The notes under the pieces are model-generated. The model had not been told where the DNA came from and did not search any database. It was given only the letters and a program-made list of their open reading frames with translations. A stretch of DNA of 64,000 nucleotides, from positions 524,342 through 588,341 of the forward strand of contig NZ_DF968181.1 in the NCBI RefSeq assembly GCF_001192795.1, given 5' to 3'. This stretch comes from Flexilinea flocculi (GTDB lineage Bacteria > Chloroflexota > Anaerolineae > Anaerolineales > Anaerolineaceae). Made by a program: the position numbers and the translations under genes. Shown here one piece after another: positions 42,773 through 51,812 of the stretch. Each line of letters opens with the position of its first letter. Positions within the stretch are counted from its first letter, which is position 1.

Positions 42773-44507
42773 GTCATTGCGAGCCCCGAAGGGGCGTGGC
42801 AATCTTCCTGCCCCATTATGTAACTGGTGCCACACAAAAAAAGATTGCTTCGTCAGGCTGACGCCCTCCTCGCAATGACAAATTGCCATACGAGCCCCAT
42901 AGGGTGATATGTGTCATTGCGAGCCCCGAAGGGGCGTGGCAATCTTCCTGCCCCATGCGAGAATAGATTGCTTCGTCAGGCTGACGCCCTCCTCGCAATG
43001 ACAAATTGCCATACGAGCCCCATAGGGTGATATGTGTCATTGCGAGCCCCGAAGGGGCGTGGCAATCTTCCTGCCCCATGCGAGAATAGATTGCTTCGTC
43101 AGGCTGACGCCCACCTCGCAATGACAGATTGCCATACGAGTCCCATAGTGGTGATATGTGTCATTGCGAGCCCCGAAGGGGCGTGGCAATCTTCCTGCCC
43201 CATGCGAGAATAGATTGCTTCGTCTGGCTGGTGCCCTCCTCGCAATGACAGATTGCCATACGAGTCCCATAGGGTGATATTCGTCATTGCGAGCCCCGAA
43301 GGGGCGTGGCAATCTTCCTGCCCCATGCGAGAATAGATTGCTTCGTCAGGCTGACGCCCTCCTCGCAATGACAGATTGCCATACGAGTCCCATAGGGTGA
43401 TATTCGTCATTGCGAGCCCCGAAGGGGCGTGGCAATCTTCCTGCCCCATGCGAGAATAGATTGCTTCGTCAGGCTGACGCCCTCCTCGCAATGACAGATT
43501 GCCATACGAGTCCCATAGGGTGATATTCGTCATTGCGAGCCCCGAAGGGGCGTGGCAATCTTCCTGCCCCATGCGAGAATAGATTGCTTCGTCAGGCTGA
43601 CGCCCTCCTCGCAATGACAGATTGCCATACGAGTCCCATAGTGGTGATATTCGTCATTGCGAGCCCCGAAGGGGCGTGGCAATCTTCCTGCCCCATGTGA
43701 GAATAGATTGCTTCGTCAGGCTGACGCCCTCCTCGCAATGACAAATTGCCATACGAGCCCTATAGGGGTGATATGTGTCATTGCGAGCCCCGAAAGGGCG
43801 TGGCAATCTTCCTGCCCCATGCGAGAATAGATTGCTTCGTCAGGCTGACGCCCTCCTCGCAATGACAAATTGCCATACGAGCCCTATAGGGGTGATATGT
43901 GTCATTGCGAGCCCCGAAAGGGCGTGGCAATCTTCCTGCCCCATGCGAGAATAGATTGCTTCGTCGGGCTGGTGCCCTCCTCGCAATGACAGATTGCCAT
44001 ACGAGTCCCATAGGGTGATATTCGTCATTGCGAGCCCCGAAGGGGCGAGGCAATCTCTCTGCCCCATGCGAGAATGGATTGCTTCGTCAGGCTGACGCCC
44101 TCCTCGCAATGACAGATTGCCATACGAGTCCCATAGTGGTGATATGTGTCATTGCGAGCCCCGAAGGGGCGTGGCAATCTTCCTACCCCATGCGAGAATG
44201 GATTGCTTCGTCAGGCTGACGCCTTCCTCGCAATGACAGATTGCCATACGAGTCCTATAGTGGTGATATTCGTCATTGCGAGCCCCGAAGGGGCGTGGCA
44301 ATCTCTCTGATTCATTATGTAACGGGTGCCACACAAAAAGAGATTGCTTCGTCAGGCTGACGCCTTCCTCGCAATGACAAATTGCCATACGAGTCCCATA
44401 GTGGTGATATTCGTCATTGGGAGACCCGAAAGGGCGTGGCAATCTTCCTGCCCCATGCGAGAATAGATTGCTTCGTCAGGCTGACGCCTTCCTCGCAATG
44501 ACAGATT
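42773..44507. repeat. Tandem array of fourteen ~123-bp palindromic units
   Basis: Units begin (GTCATTGCGAGCCCCGAA) at 42773, 42913, 43036, 43160, 43283, 43406, 43529, 43653, 43777, 43901, 44024, 44148, 44272 and 44413. Spacing is 123-124 bp, except 140-141 for the first and thirteenth, which carry an alternative middle (TTATGTAAC.GGTGCCACAC). Each unit is a foldback: GTCATTGCGAG...GGCAATCT pairs with AGATTGCTTCG...CTCGCAATGAC. Junction sequence is AAATTGCCATACGAGCCC or close. ORFs inside (up to 171 codons) are artefacts of the 3n period. A related single copy is at 2.29 kb. Confidence 0.97.
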
Positions 44508-44682
44508 AATCTGTGAATGATTCATCATATAAATCTTATGGGTGAAATACAAAATTATGAGATCAATAATAAAATCTTTTACTAGTTTGAATTACTGAAT
44601 TCGTAAAATCGATAGAAGATTCTGCTTGTTTATTCACATCACACAAAAATTACAGGACGATGAATACTCCGCCCTATAAAAG

Positions 44683-44710
44683 GAAAAGCGGACGATACCG
44701 TCCGCTTTTC
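44683..44710 (-). terminator. Terminator after the sugar-transport half of the operon
   Basis: GAAAAGCGGACG pairs with CGTCCGCTTTTC around a 4-nt loop; read on the minus strand it is followed by a T-rich tract. It lies 30 bp past the binding-protein stop and suggests that the aldolase/isomerase pair is at least partly separate. Confidence 0.85.
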
Positions 44711-44740
44711 GCATAGTTAGATCTTCGTTTAAGAAAGGAA

Positions 44741-45679
44741 TTATTTCAGGTATTCGTCAACGTTGTCTTTTGTGACAAGGGTGAACGGAACCATAATTTC
44801 TTTCTCAACTTCCTTTTTGGCGATAATATCGGGGATCAAAGCAATGGCGGTTTTAACCTGTGCGGCACCATCCTGAAGAACTGTCGCGCCCAGGGTACCT
44901 TCTTTAACCATGGCTAAAGGACCAGCGTTGCCATCGACACCGATGCAGACAATATCTTTGCGGTCAACGGAATTGACATAAGCCTGAACTGCAGAGGACA
45001 TGTCATCATTGTCGCAAATGATTGCTTTCAGTTCATCACCGTATTGAGTCAGAACATCAGTAGCAAATTGGACGGCTTTATCAGCAGACCAGTCAGCAGC
45101 GAAATCGCCGACGCTTTCCCATTTGTCATTTTTGCTCATGACATTGGCAATACCTTCGCCTCTTTGAATCTGAGCTGAATTGCCGACAATACCCATCATA
45201 TGAGCATATTTTCCGCCATCGGGAAGTTTTTCAATGACATAGTTCGCCATGATTTCGCCAGCTTCGACGTCATTGGAACCGACATAGGCATTGGCGAGTT
45301 CATCCGTATTATTGGTCTTGGAATTGACAACAACAATCGGAATACCGGCATCCGCACAGCGTTTCACAACCGGTGCGCTACCTTCTGCTTAAGCAGGCAG
45401 GAAAACGACAAAATTGGCGCCGTTGTTGATCGCATCTTCGATCAGGTTGACCTGAGTAATCGGGTCGGTCAGACCATCATAAAGCTGCCAATCTTTAATG
45501 GTTCCATCTTCTTTCAGTGCATCGAGTGCTTCTTTGGCTGCACCGTTAAGAGTAGCATGGAATGCATCGACTGTGTTTTTCGCCATATATGCAACGACGA
45601 TATCGGACTCTGCACTTGCGACGGCAACTAAGGAGAGCAACATACAGAAAGCTAAAACTAAAACAACAAATTTCTTCAT
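44741..45679 (-). pseudogene. Ribose/galactose-type ABC sugar-binding protein interrupted by in-frame TAA
   Basis: A periplasmic-binding-protein-like receptor (RbsB/MglB family, about 312 codons). Signal peptide MKKFVVLVLAFCMLLSLVAVASA; family segments VVAYMAKNTVDAFHATLNGA, VYLPA-like FVVFLPA, then AEGSAPVVKRCADAGIPIVVVNS, and AIICDNDDMSSAVQAY. The reading frame is open throughout except for one TAA at 45389-45391, between FLPA and AEGS, where relatives carry Asp or Asn. No frameshift or other damage is seen. It is either a very recent nonsense mutation, a sequencing error, or a readthrough site; the rest of the transporter is intact. Confidence 0.9.
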
Positions 45680-45737
45680 TTCAATTCCTCCTGATAAAAA
45701 TATTTTCTTATTCCCTGATATCAGGGTAAGATGACGA

Positions 45738-46715
45738 TTATCGTTTCTTATTGATGAACGAATCCAGCATGACTGCGCCGATGATAAGGAGCCCTTTACT
45801 GATTGTCTGCCAATAAGAACTGATTCCGATCAGATTCATTCCATTATAGATTAATCCTATAATAATGATACCAACCATAGTTCCCGGTATTGTCGAAATA
45901 CCGCCAGCGAAAGACGTTCCGCCGATAACACAAGCTGCAATGGCATCGGTTTCATAACCGACACCGATATTCGGCTGTGCAGCGTTGATTCTGGCAGTCA
46001 TGATGATACCGGCAACGCCTGCGAATAAACCGCTGATAATAAAAGAGCCGACGCGTGTCCAGAATACGTTTACTCCGGAGGCGGTTGCGGCATTGATGTT
46101 TCCTCCGACTGCATAGATATAACGACCAAATTTTGTCCAATGCAGCAGTAAATAAGAAATCACTGCGATTCCTAACAGGATCAGAATCGGATATGGAATT
46201 ATTCCGAACAATTTGCCCAAACCGATTTGTGAAAATTTTGGATTTGCGAGTGCAAAAGAATATCCTCCGGAAATGACATACCCAAGTCCGCGGATCACGA
46301 GCTGGCTTGCCAGCGTAACAACAAATGGGAACATATTAAATTTTGCGACCAACAAACCATTCAGAAGGCCAAAGAAGGTGCAGATGACAACGGCCGTGAC
46401 ACAGGCAAGCGGAATGCTGCCAGTAGCCTGAAGAACAATCCCGATGGTTGTGCTTGCCAGAGCCAGCAGCGAACCAATTGACAGATCAATTCCACCGGCT
46501 GTGATGACAAAAACCATCCCCATTGCCAGAATACCATTCAAAGCGACGGTGGAAAGGACATTCAAAATGTTGTTCATTTTCAAAAACTTGGTCGATGATA
46601 CAGACAGAATCACGAACATACCGATCATGACAAAAACAATTCCATATCGTTTCATGAACAGGCTGAAATCGTGCTGATTCATGCCCAAAATTTTCTTTTC
46701 CTGTGATTTTTCCAT
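45738..46715 (-). CDS. Sugar ABC transporter permease (RbsC/MglC/XylH type)
   Basis: 325-residue polytopic membrane protein of the BPD_transp_2 family with about ten hydrophobic segments. Marker sequence: AMGMVFVITAGGIDLSIGSLLAL, GLLNGLLVAKFNMFPFVVTLA, and AIAACVIGGTSFAGGISTIPGTMVGI. ATG 46715 has RBS AAGGAG 8 nt upstream; the longer frame starts with TTG. It is 12 bp after the ATPase gene and before the interrupted binding-protein gene. Confidence 0.93.
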   Translation of the reverse strand: MEKSQEKKILGMNQHDFSLFMKRYGIVFVMIGMFVILSVSSTKFLKMNNILNVLSTVALNGILAMGMVFVITAGGIDLSIGSLLALASTTIGIVLQATGSIPLACVTAVVICTFFGLLNGLLVAKFNMFPFVVTLASQLVIRGLGYVISGGYSFALANPKFSQIGLGKLFGIIPYPILILLGIAVISYLLLHWTKFGRYIYAVGGNINAATASGVNVFWTRVGSFIISGLFAGVAGIIMTARINAAQPNIGVGYETDAIAACVIGGTSFAGGISTIPGTMVGIIIIGLIYNGMNLIGISSYWQTISKGLLIIGAVMLDSFINKKR

Positions 46716-46727
46716 CAAGGCTTCTCC

Positions 46728-48272
46728 TTATTTTCCACCAAATTCTTTTGCTAAGATTGTTTCCTGAGTTGCAGTTCCATCGAGGATTTCCTTTCGGGAA
46801 ATTTCTCCGTTCAGTTTTCCCTCATGGTAAATTAAAATCCGATCGCTCATTCCCATCACTTCGGGCAATTCTGAAGATACTAATATGATAGCCATCCCTT
46901 CAGATGCGAAACGGCACATTAAGGAATGAATTTCCGCTTTTGCACCGACGTCGATGCCGCGAGTTGGCTCATCCATAATTAGTACCTTGGGTTCAGACAT
47001 AATCCATTTTGAAAGAACGATTTTTTGTTGATTTCCGCCGCTGAGAGAAAATGCGTCAGCTTCTATACTGGCTGCTTTCACACGCAGCGTTAAGGCTGCC
47101 TCTGTACATTCTTTTTTCTCTCTGGTCTGGTCAATCAATAAACCGCGTTGACGGCTCTCCAAATTTGGCAGAGAAATATTCTCTCTCAAAGAGCGAAATA
47201 GGCATAATCCATAATTCTTTCGGTCTTCGTTAATCATTGCGATCCCTTTGGAAATAGCCTCGCGCGGATTCTTAATCTTAATTTCTTCCCCATCCAGGTA
47301 AATTTTTCCGCTTGTAAGCGGGTCGATTCCAAATATTGCTCGCATGGTTTCACTGCGGCCTGACCCGACTAATCCGGATAATCCCAGGATTTCTCCATGG
47401 CGAACTTCAAAGCTGATATTTTGAAATCCTTTTCCGGATAATCCTTCTACTCGAAATGCTACATCACCGATTTTGACATCTTCTTTCGGGAAAATATTAT
47501 CGAACTTTCGGCCGACCATCATCGAAATCAACTCATTGGTTGTTACTTCACTGACTTTGCCAGTCCCAACAAAACGACCATCCCGAAAAACGGAATAGGA
47601 ATCGCATATTTCAAATATCTCTTCCATGCGATGAGAGATATAGATGATGGTGACGCCATGGTCTTTTAAATTTCTAATGGTCCGGAATAAGCGTTCAGTC
47701 TCTTCACTGTCCAATGAAGAAGTTGGTTCATCCATAATGACAAGCCTTGCATTGCAGGAGACCGCTTTAATGATTTCAATCATCTGGCTTTGAGCAAGCG
47801 TCAGCTCCTCCATCAGAACTTTTGGATTGATGTCGAAATTGAATTGTTTCAGCAGTTCTGCGGCTTTTCGGTTGGTTTCTTTTTTATTCAGGAAGAATGA
47901 TTTTCCAAGCGTGTCTTCGCGTTTCAGGAATATACTTTCCGCAACCGACAAATAGGGCTCCGGATTTAGTTCCTGATGAATCATGGAAATTCCAGCTTTG
48001 ATAGCTTCGGCAGGACCATTTACGGTATAAGGTTTTCCTTCAAAGAAAATTTCTCCTTTGTCCTGTTTGTACAGTCCGATGATTATTTTCATCAAGGTCG
48101 ATTTTCCAGCGCCATTCTCACCAACAAGCGCATGAACCTGTCCCTTACTGACATGAAAATCGACATCCTCCAGTGCATGCGTACCACCGAAAAATTTCGA
48201 TATTCCTCGGCACTCCAGTATGTATTCTTGAGAATCGTGTTGAAGATTATCTTGTTCGTTCAATCGAATCAC
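46728..48272 (-). CDS. Sugar ABC transporter ATPase, two-domain (RbsA/MglA/XylG type)
   Basis: 514 residues with two fused ABC domains. Domain 1 has Walker A GENGAGKSTLMK, the signature-like LTLAQSQMIEI and Walker B LVIMDEPTSSLD. Domain 2 has the degenerate Walker A GLVGSGRSETM, typical of this family, plus SLSGGNQQKIVLSKW and LIMDEPTRGID. The start is GTG at 48272 or TTG at 48263; the GAGGTGA just before the TTG is a better Shine-Dalgarno, so the TTG is a real alternative. It energises the adjacent RbsC-type permease. Confidence 0.93.
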   Translation of the reverse strand: MIRLNEQDNLQHDSQEYILECRGISKFFGGTHALEDVDFHVSKGQVHALVGENGAGKSTLMKIIIGLYKQDKGEIFFEGKPYTVNGPAEAIKAGISMIHQELNPEPYLSVAESIFLKREDTLGKSFFLNKKETNRKAAELLKQFNFDINPKVLMEELTLAQSQMIEIIKAVSCNARLVIMDEPTSSLDSEETERLFRTIRNLKDHGVTIIYISHRMEEIFEICDSYSVFRDGRFVGTGKVSEVTTNELISMMVGRKFDNIFPKEDVKIGDVAFRVEGLSGKGFQNISFEVRHGEILGLSGLVGSGRSETMRAIFGIDPLTSGKIYLDGEEIKIKNPREAISKGIAMINEDRKNYGLCLFRSLRENISLPNLESRQRGLLIDQTREKKECTEAALTLRVKAASIEADAFSLSGGNQQKIVLSKWIMSEPKVLIMDEPTRGIDVGAKAEIHSLMCRFASEGMAIILVSSELPEVMGMSDRILIYHEGKLNGEISRKEILDGTATQETILAKEFGGK

Positions 48273-48301
48273 CTCATTTTCATCAAACTGTATGTAGCGT
48301 T

Positions 48302-49819
48302 TTATTTCAATTCTTCTTCATTTCGGCCTAAAAGTGTAACTTGCTGTAATACATCCCTGCAAGATGTATAAATATCTTTATATAACTGATAATACTCACA
48401 ATATTTTTTATGATTCTTTTCGATTGGTAAAACCAGTTCATCTTGAAACTGGACGGCTTTTCTGCATCCTTCTTCGATATCTGCGAACACGCCTGCTCCG
48501 ACACCTGCTGCAATTGCAGCGCCAGATCCGGCTTGTTCTTCCGATTTGGCAATTTTAAGCGGAATATTGTATATATCAGCTTGTAATTGAAGCCACGGTT
48601 TGCTTCTTGCTCCTCCGCCGGATGCTACCAATGTTTTCGCCTTATAGCCGAGATTGCCACATATCTCAATACATTGCATCAGAGAATAAGCCACACCTTC
48701 CATAACTGCCCGGTTCATGTGCATGTTAGTTGTATTAATATTAACACCAAAAAAGGCACCGCTCAAATTCGGGTTTACATGAGGAGTTCTTTCTCCATTC
48801 AAGTAAGGCAGAAAAATTACACCTCCGCTGCCTGGTTGAATACGGGCGACTTGATCGTTTAATTCATCATATCCGATTCCGCGGCTTAATTGATTCCACC
48901 ATTTCAGCGACAATCCGGCGCTCATTGTGGCGCCAAACAGAATCCAGCGATCATTTTTGTATCCGCAAAACATATTGGTGTTCAGTGCGGGATTGAGAAC
49001 CGGTTGATCAATTTGGAAACAGACTTGTCCGCTGCTTCCGATATTGACTGTAGCATCATTGACGTTCACCATGCCGTTTCCAATTCCTTGCATGACTTGA
49101 TCACCGCCTCCGGCAGCTACGATCGTATTGGAGGAAAGTCCAGTAATTTCGGATGCTTCACGGCATATTTTTCCCTTATTTGCTGTCGTTTCATAGCAAA
49201 ATGGGAAAAGATCCATCGGAATTTGAAGTGAACTTAGTATTTCTTTTGACCAGCAATTGTTCTTAATATCGAAAGCCAGTGTCGCAGAGGCATCGGAGAA
49301 ATCCGATGATACTTCTCCGGTCATTTTAAATTTCAGGTAATCCTTCGGTAAAAAGACATAGCGGATTTTCTCATATAGTTCCGGTTCATTGTCTCTGACC
49401 CAAAGAAGGGATGGCAGCAGAAAACCAGTATAGACTGGATTCATAACCAGTTCGCGTATTTTTTCAAGTCCGAAAACAGACCGTATATACTCAATTTGTT
49501 GGTCCGATCGGGCATCACAATGCAGGATTGCTGGACGGATTACCTGGTAGTTCTTATCCAGCATGACAGCTCCGTGCATTTGTCCTGAAAAACTGATGCC
49601 GGCGATTTCAGCAGGTTGGATTCTGCTTGTTCGTAAAATCTCTTGAATTGTTTTCACGCAAGCATCCCACCAGACATCAGGGTGTTGTTCTGCGTAACCC
49701 GGGTGTGGTGAGTCAAATTGATAGGAACGATTTGCAACAGTAATAACCGATCCATTTTCATCCATTAAAATGGTTTTCAAACTGGAAGTGCCTAAATCAA
49801 TTCCCATCAAATATTTCAT
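48302..49819 (-). CDS. FGGY-family carbohydrate kinase, xylulokinase-like
   Basis: 505 residues. The N-terminal phosphate loop is MGIDLGTSSLKTILMD, and SFSGQMHGAVMLD and the HCDARSDQQIEYI segment are typical of xylulokinases. The C-terminal ATP domain has AAGGGDQVMQGIGNG and LVASGGGARSKPWLQLQADIYNIPL. It probably phosphorylates the ketose produced by the isomerase; D-xylulose is not proven, as no xylose isomerase is present. RBS AAGGAG precedes the ATG. It is transcribed after the ADP-dependent-type kinase gene. Confidence 0.9.
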   Translation of the reverse strand: MKYLMGIDLGTSSLKTILMDENGSVITVANRSYQFDSPHPGYAEQHPDVWWDACVKTIQEILRTSRIQPAEIAGISFSGQMHGAVMLDKNYQVIRPAILHCDARSDQQIEYIRSVFGLEKIRELVMNPVYTGFLLPSLLWVRDNEPELYEKIRYVFLPKDYLKFKMTGEVSSDFSDASATLAFDIKNNCWSKEILSSLQIPMDLFPFCYETTANKGKICREASEITGLSSNTIVAAGGGDQVMQGIGNGMVNVNDATVNIGSSGQVCFQIDQPVLNPALNTNMFCGYKNDRWILFGATMSAGLSLKWWNQLSRGIGYDELNDQVARIQPGSGGVIFLPYLNGERTPHVNPNLSGAFFGVNINTTNMHMNRAVMEGVAYSLMQCIEICGNLGYKAKTLVASGGGARSKPWLQLQADIYNIPLKIAKSEEQAGSGAAIAAGVGAGVFADIEEGCRKAVQFQDELVLPIEKNHKKYCEYYQLYKDIYTSCRDVLQQVTLLGRNEEELK

Positions 49820-49836
49820 ATTGCTGTTTCTCCTTA

Positions 49837-51156
49837 TTACCGCACAAACGCAATAAGAACACCTGCCATGAATGTGTCGCCCAAACCAATCGTACAGGCT
49901 GGATCCTCAATGTATTTTGAAGGTACCAGCCGGACATAATGATCCGGTTGCATTTTTTCCAGCTCTTCCGCAAATGTAAGACCTGTTGCGCTCAATGGTA
50001 GCGGAATTGTTTCTCTGCAGTCATCCATATTTCCGTATCGCGCGGTCCTTGCCCTGGTACCGGATAAAAGATTTCCCAAAGTGAGTCCTTTGACGATGTT
50101 CGCATTGTCTATTTCACTACCATAATACATGGAGTAGTCTTTGGTATGGAGCACAATCCCTTTTACAGGGTATTTTTCAGTCAGAAACTGCAGACTGCGT
50201 ATCACCGATTCCAGATTTTTTTCATCTGTGTCAATGCCAAATCTTTCTGCATGTCCGACCAACTCTTCTTCATTCATCCCGAGAATGTCAACAATTCGCG
50301 AAAGCCGATCAAACAAGAGATCCTGAACATCCGTATTATAGAAGTGGGCACCTTCCAGATATATAATGCAATTTGGATTTGCATCCTTGATTTTTTTATA
50401 GTGCGCTTCTAACGTGCCGATTTCTTTCATCAGATTTTGAATGTCAGTAATTGCATTAAATCCGGAGATGCTGTAACAGTATAAATTTTTGGCATTCGAT
50501 TCACAGTAATCCCGGAAGCACTGATCGACGACAATCTGCTTATGTTTTTTATCATAATCAAGAATCAGCCGGTTTGAAACAGGTATTTCGTATAGCTTAT
50601 CATTGATGTACAGTTTTGCACCTTTAGGAAATTGGAGGATGATGTGCAGGACCGGCAATTCACCGGAGCAAGCCTCTTCAATGGGAATCAATCCTTGTTC
50701 AGCGACAACTTCGACTCCCGGATGATTCATGATCCGACAGACTTCCAACGAACGATCTGATGGATGGACAATCACCGGAAATCCAAGTGTGCTCAGCGCA
50801 GTGGCGCCTTGAACTGCCGTTCCACCTAAAGCAAAACTGCTTTTGAACTGACTTAGCAGATAATCACAGACGGAACGTTCCGTGATGTCAATCTCTCCCC
50901 CCAGTCCATGCATCGCATAATAGCAAGCGATGCGGGCAAAATCTGCAAGGGAATGAATTGTATCTCCCGCTTTGAGTGATGGTTCATTTTCCAAAAAGGC
51001 AGAAATGATATGGTTAAACGTTTTTTCATTCCATTCAATTAAAACATCCAGGTTACTGGTATATCCGCATACAATTCGCTTCCCGCTTGTTTTACAGCGA
51101 TCAATATCGGCAATAATCTCCTGAAAAAAATGATCGTATCCGTTCGTATATGCCAT
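49837..51156 (-). CDS. ADP-dependent phosphofructokinase/glucokinase family sugar kinase
   Basis: 439 residues of the ribokinase-like ADP_PFK_GK family, known from archaeal modified glycolysis and a minority of bacteria. Visible: VCGYTSNLDVLIEW at the N-terminus, SSFALGGTAVQGATALSTLGFPV, YLEGAHFYN, LGMNEEEL (the NxxE metal motif), and the catalytic loop IGLGDTFMAG with its Asp near the C-terminus. It is the first gene of the operon, so it probably performs a sugar-phosphorylation step in this pathway rather than central glycolysis. Donor (ADP versus ATP) and acceptor cannot be read from the sequence. Confidence 0.85.
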   Translation of the reverse strand: MAYTNGYDHFFQEIIADIDRCKTSGKRIVCGYTSNLDVLIEWNEKTFNHIISAFLENEPSLKAGDTIHSLADFARIACYYAMHGLGGEIDITERSVCDYLLSQFKSSFALGGTAVQGATALSTLGFPVIVHPSDRSLEVCRIMNHPGVEVVAEQGLIPIEEACSGELPVLHIILQFPKGAKLYINDKLYEIPVSNRLILDYDKKHKQIVVDQCFRDYCESNAKNLYCYSISGFNAITDIQNLMKEIGTLEAHYKKIKDANPNCIIYLEGAHFYNTDVQDLLFDRLSRIVDILGMNEEELVGHAERFGIDTDEKNLESVIRSLQFLTEKYPVKGIVLHTKDYSMYYGSEIDNANIVKGLTLGNLLSGTRARTARYGNMDDCRETIPLPLSATGLTFAEELEKMQPDHYVRLVPSKYIEDPACTIGLGDTFMAGVLIAFVR

Positions 51157-51389
51157 TAATATTGCTCCGATTTTATAATTTTTGTTCCGTTCATTACGCG
51201 TTTCGAAGGATTGCTTTTTCTTTTATTGAAAACACCCTCTGCCAAAGTAAATTCATTATTCAATTGATAAAAAAGGTTCAGTGAAAAAAAATACAGTTGT
51301 CAGGTTGCTTTGTATTCTGTTTTTGCGGAAATAATTTTTTCTACGGTGCATCAGACTCATCAGGTCATTTGGATGAATCAGTCTTCTGC

Positions 51390-51455
51390 CAGCAATCCGA
51401 ATTATGAAATTTTCTTTCTTTTTTACAATTGTCTATTCCAATTTTCAAATTGCTG
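51390..51455. repeat. Degenerate short TIR element inside the operon leader
   Basis: Left end CAGCAATCCGAATTATG and right end CAATTTTCAAATTGCTG-like are about 66 bp apart, without a long hairpin. It lies within the 5' leader of the sugar operon. Confidence 0.55.
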
Positions 51456-51515
51456 ATCGTTTACAGATTTATTGACTGGCAATGTATAGATAAGTTTTAT
51501 GATGTTTTTTTGATT

Positions 51516-51544
51516 ATTATAGTTGGCTGAGCGGAGGTTGTCAA
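51516..51544 (-). promoter_or_regulatory. Consensus sigma-70 promoter for the sugar operon
   Basis: On the minus strand TTGACA (51539-51544), exactly 17 nt, then TATAAT (51516-51521). Both boxes are perfect. It implies a leader of about 350 nt before the kinase start codon at 51156. A GAAATTTGATTTC / ATGAAATTG pair upstream (about 51545-51580) could be an operator. Confidence 0.85.
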
Positions 51545-51654
51545 GAAATTTGATTTCACCACAAAAAAATGAAATTGTATCCAAATAATGGCTATTTCTT
51601 GAGAATTCAAGGTTCTACTGCCGTTCTCGTATGTCATTAAAAAAATTCAATTTC

Positions 51655-51777
51655 ATGGAATTCGAAATTTGAAAAAGTCTTTTGAGAAAAAAGAGAAAAA
51701 TAGTTATCGTGTTGTTTTTGCGCTTCTCGCAAAAACAACACGATAACTATTCATCCTTCTTATATTTCACATCGCTG
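51655..51777. repeat. TIR-hairpin element, copy 8 (123 bp)
   Basis: Left end ATGGAATTCGAAATTTG, right end TATATTTCACATCGCTG. A perfect 23-bp stem pairs 51700-51722 with 51728-51750 around 5 nt. It sits between the sugar-operon promoter and the GT39-like gene's 3' end. Confidence 0.85.
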
Positions 51778-51812
51778 TAAAAATTTTCAAGTTCTGGTAA
51801 GAATTGGAATGA

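Noticed and set aside
42773-44507. CRISPR array
   Set aside because: Units are 123-124 bp, almost wholly identical, without short repeats and variable spacers, and no cas genes are nearby.
42816-44552. ORFs of 63-171 codons across the repeat array (protein repeats like GGRQPDEAIYSRMGQEDCHAPSGLAM)
   Set aside because: They are translations of the 123-bp palindromic unit, which is a multiple of three; frames exist on both strands, with no RBS and no independent conservation.
45389-45391. Selenocysteine or pyrrolysine recoding in the binding protein, given the nearby selenium genes
   Set aside because: The codon is TAA, which is not used for either amino acid, and relatives carry ordinary Asp/Asn at this site.
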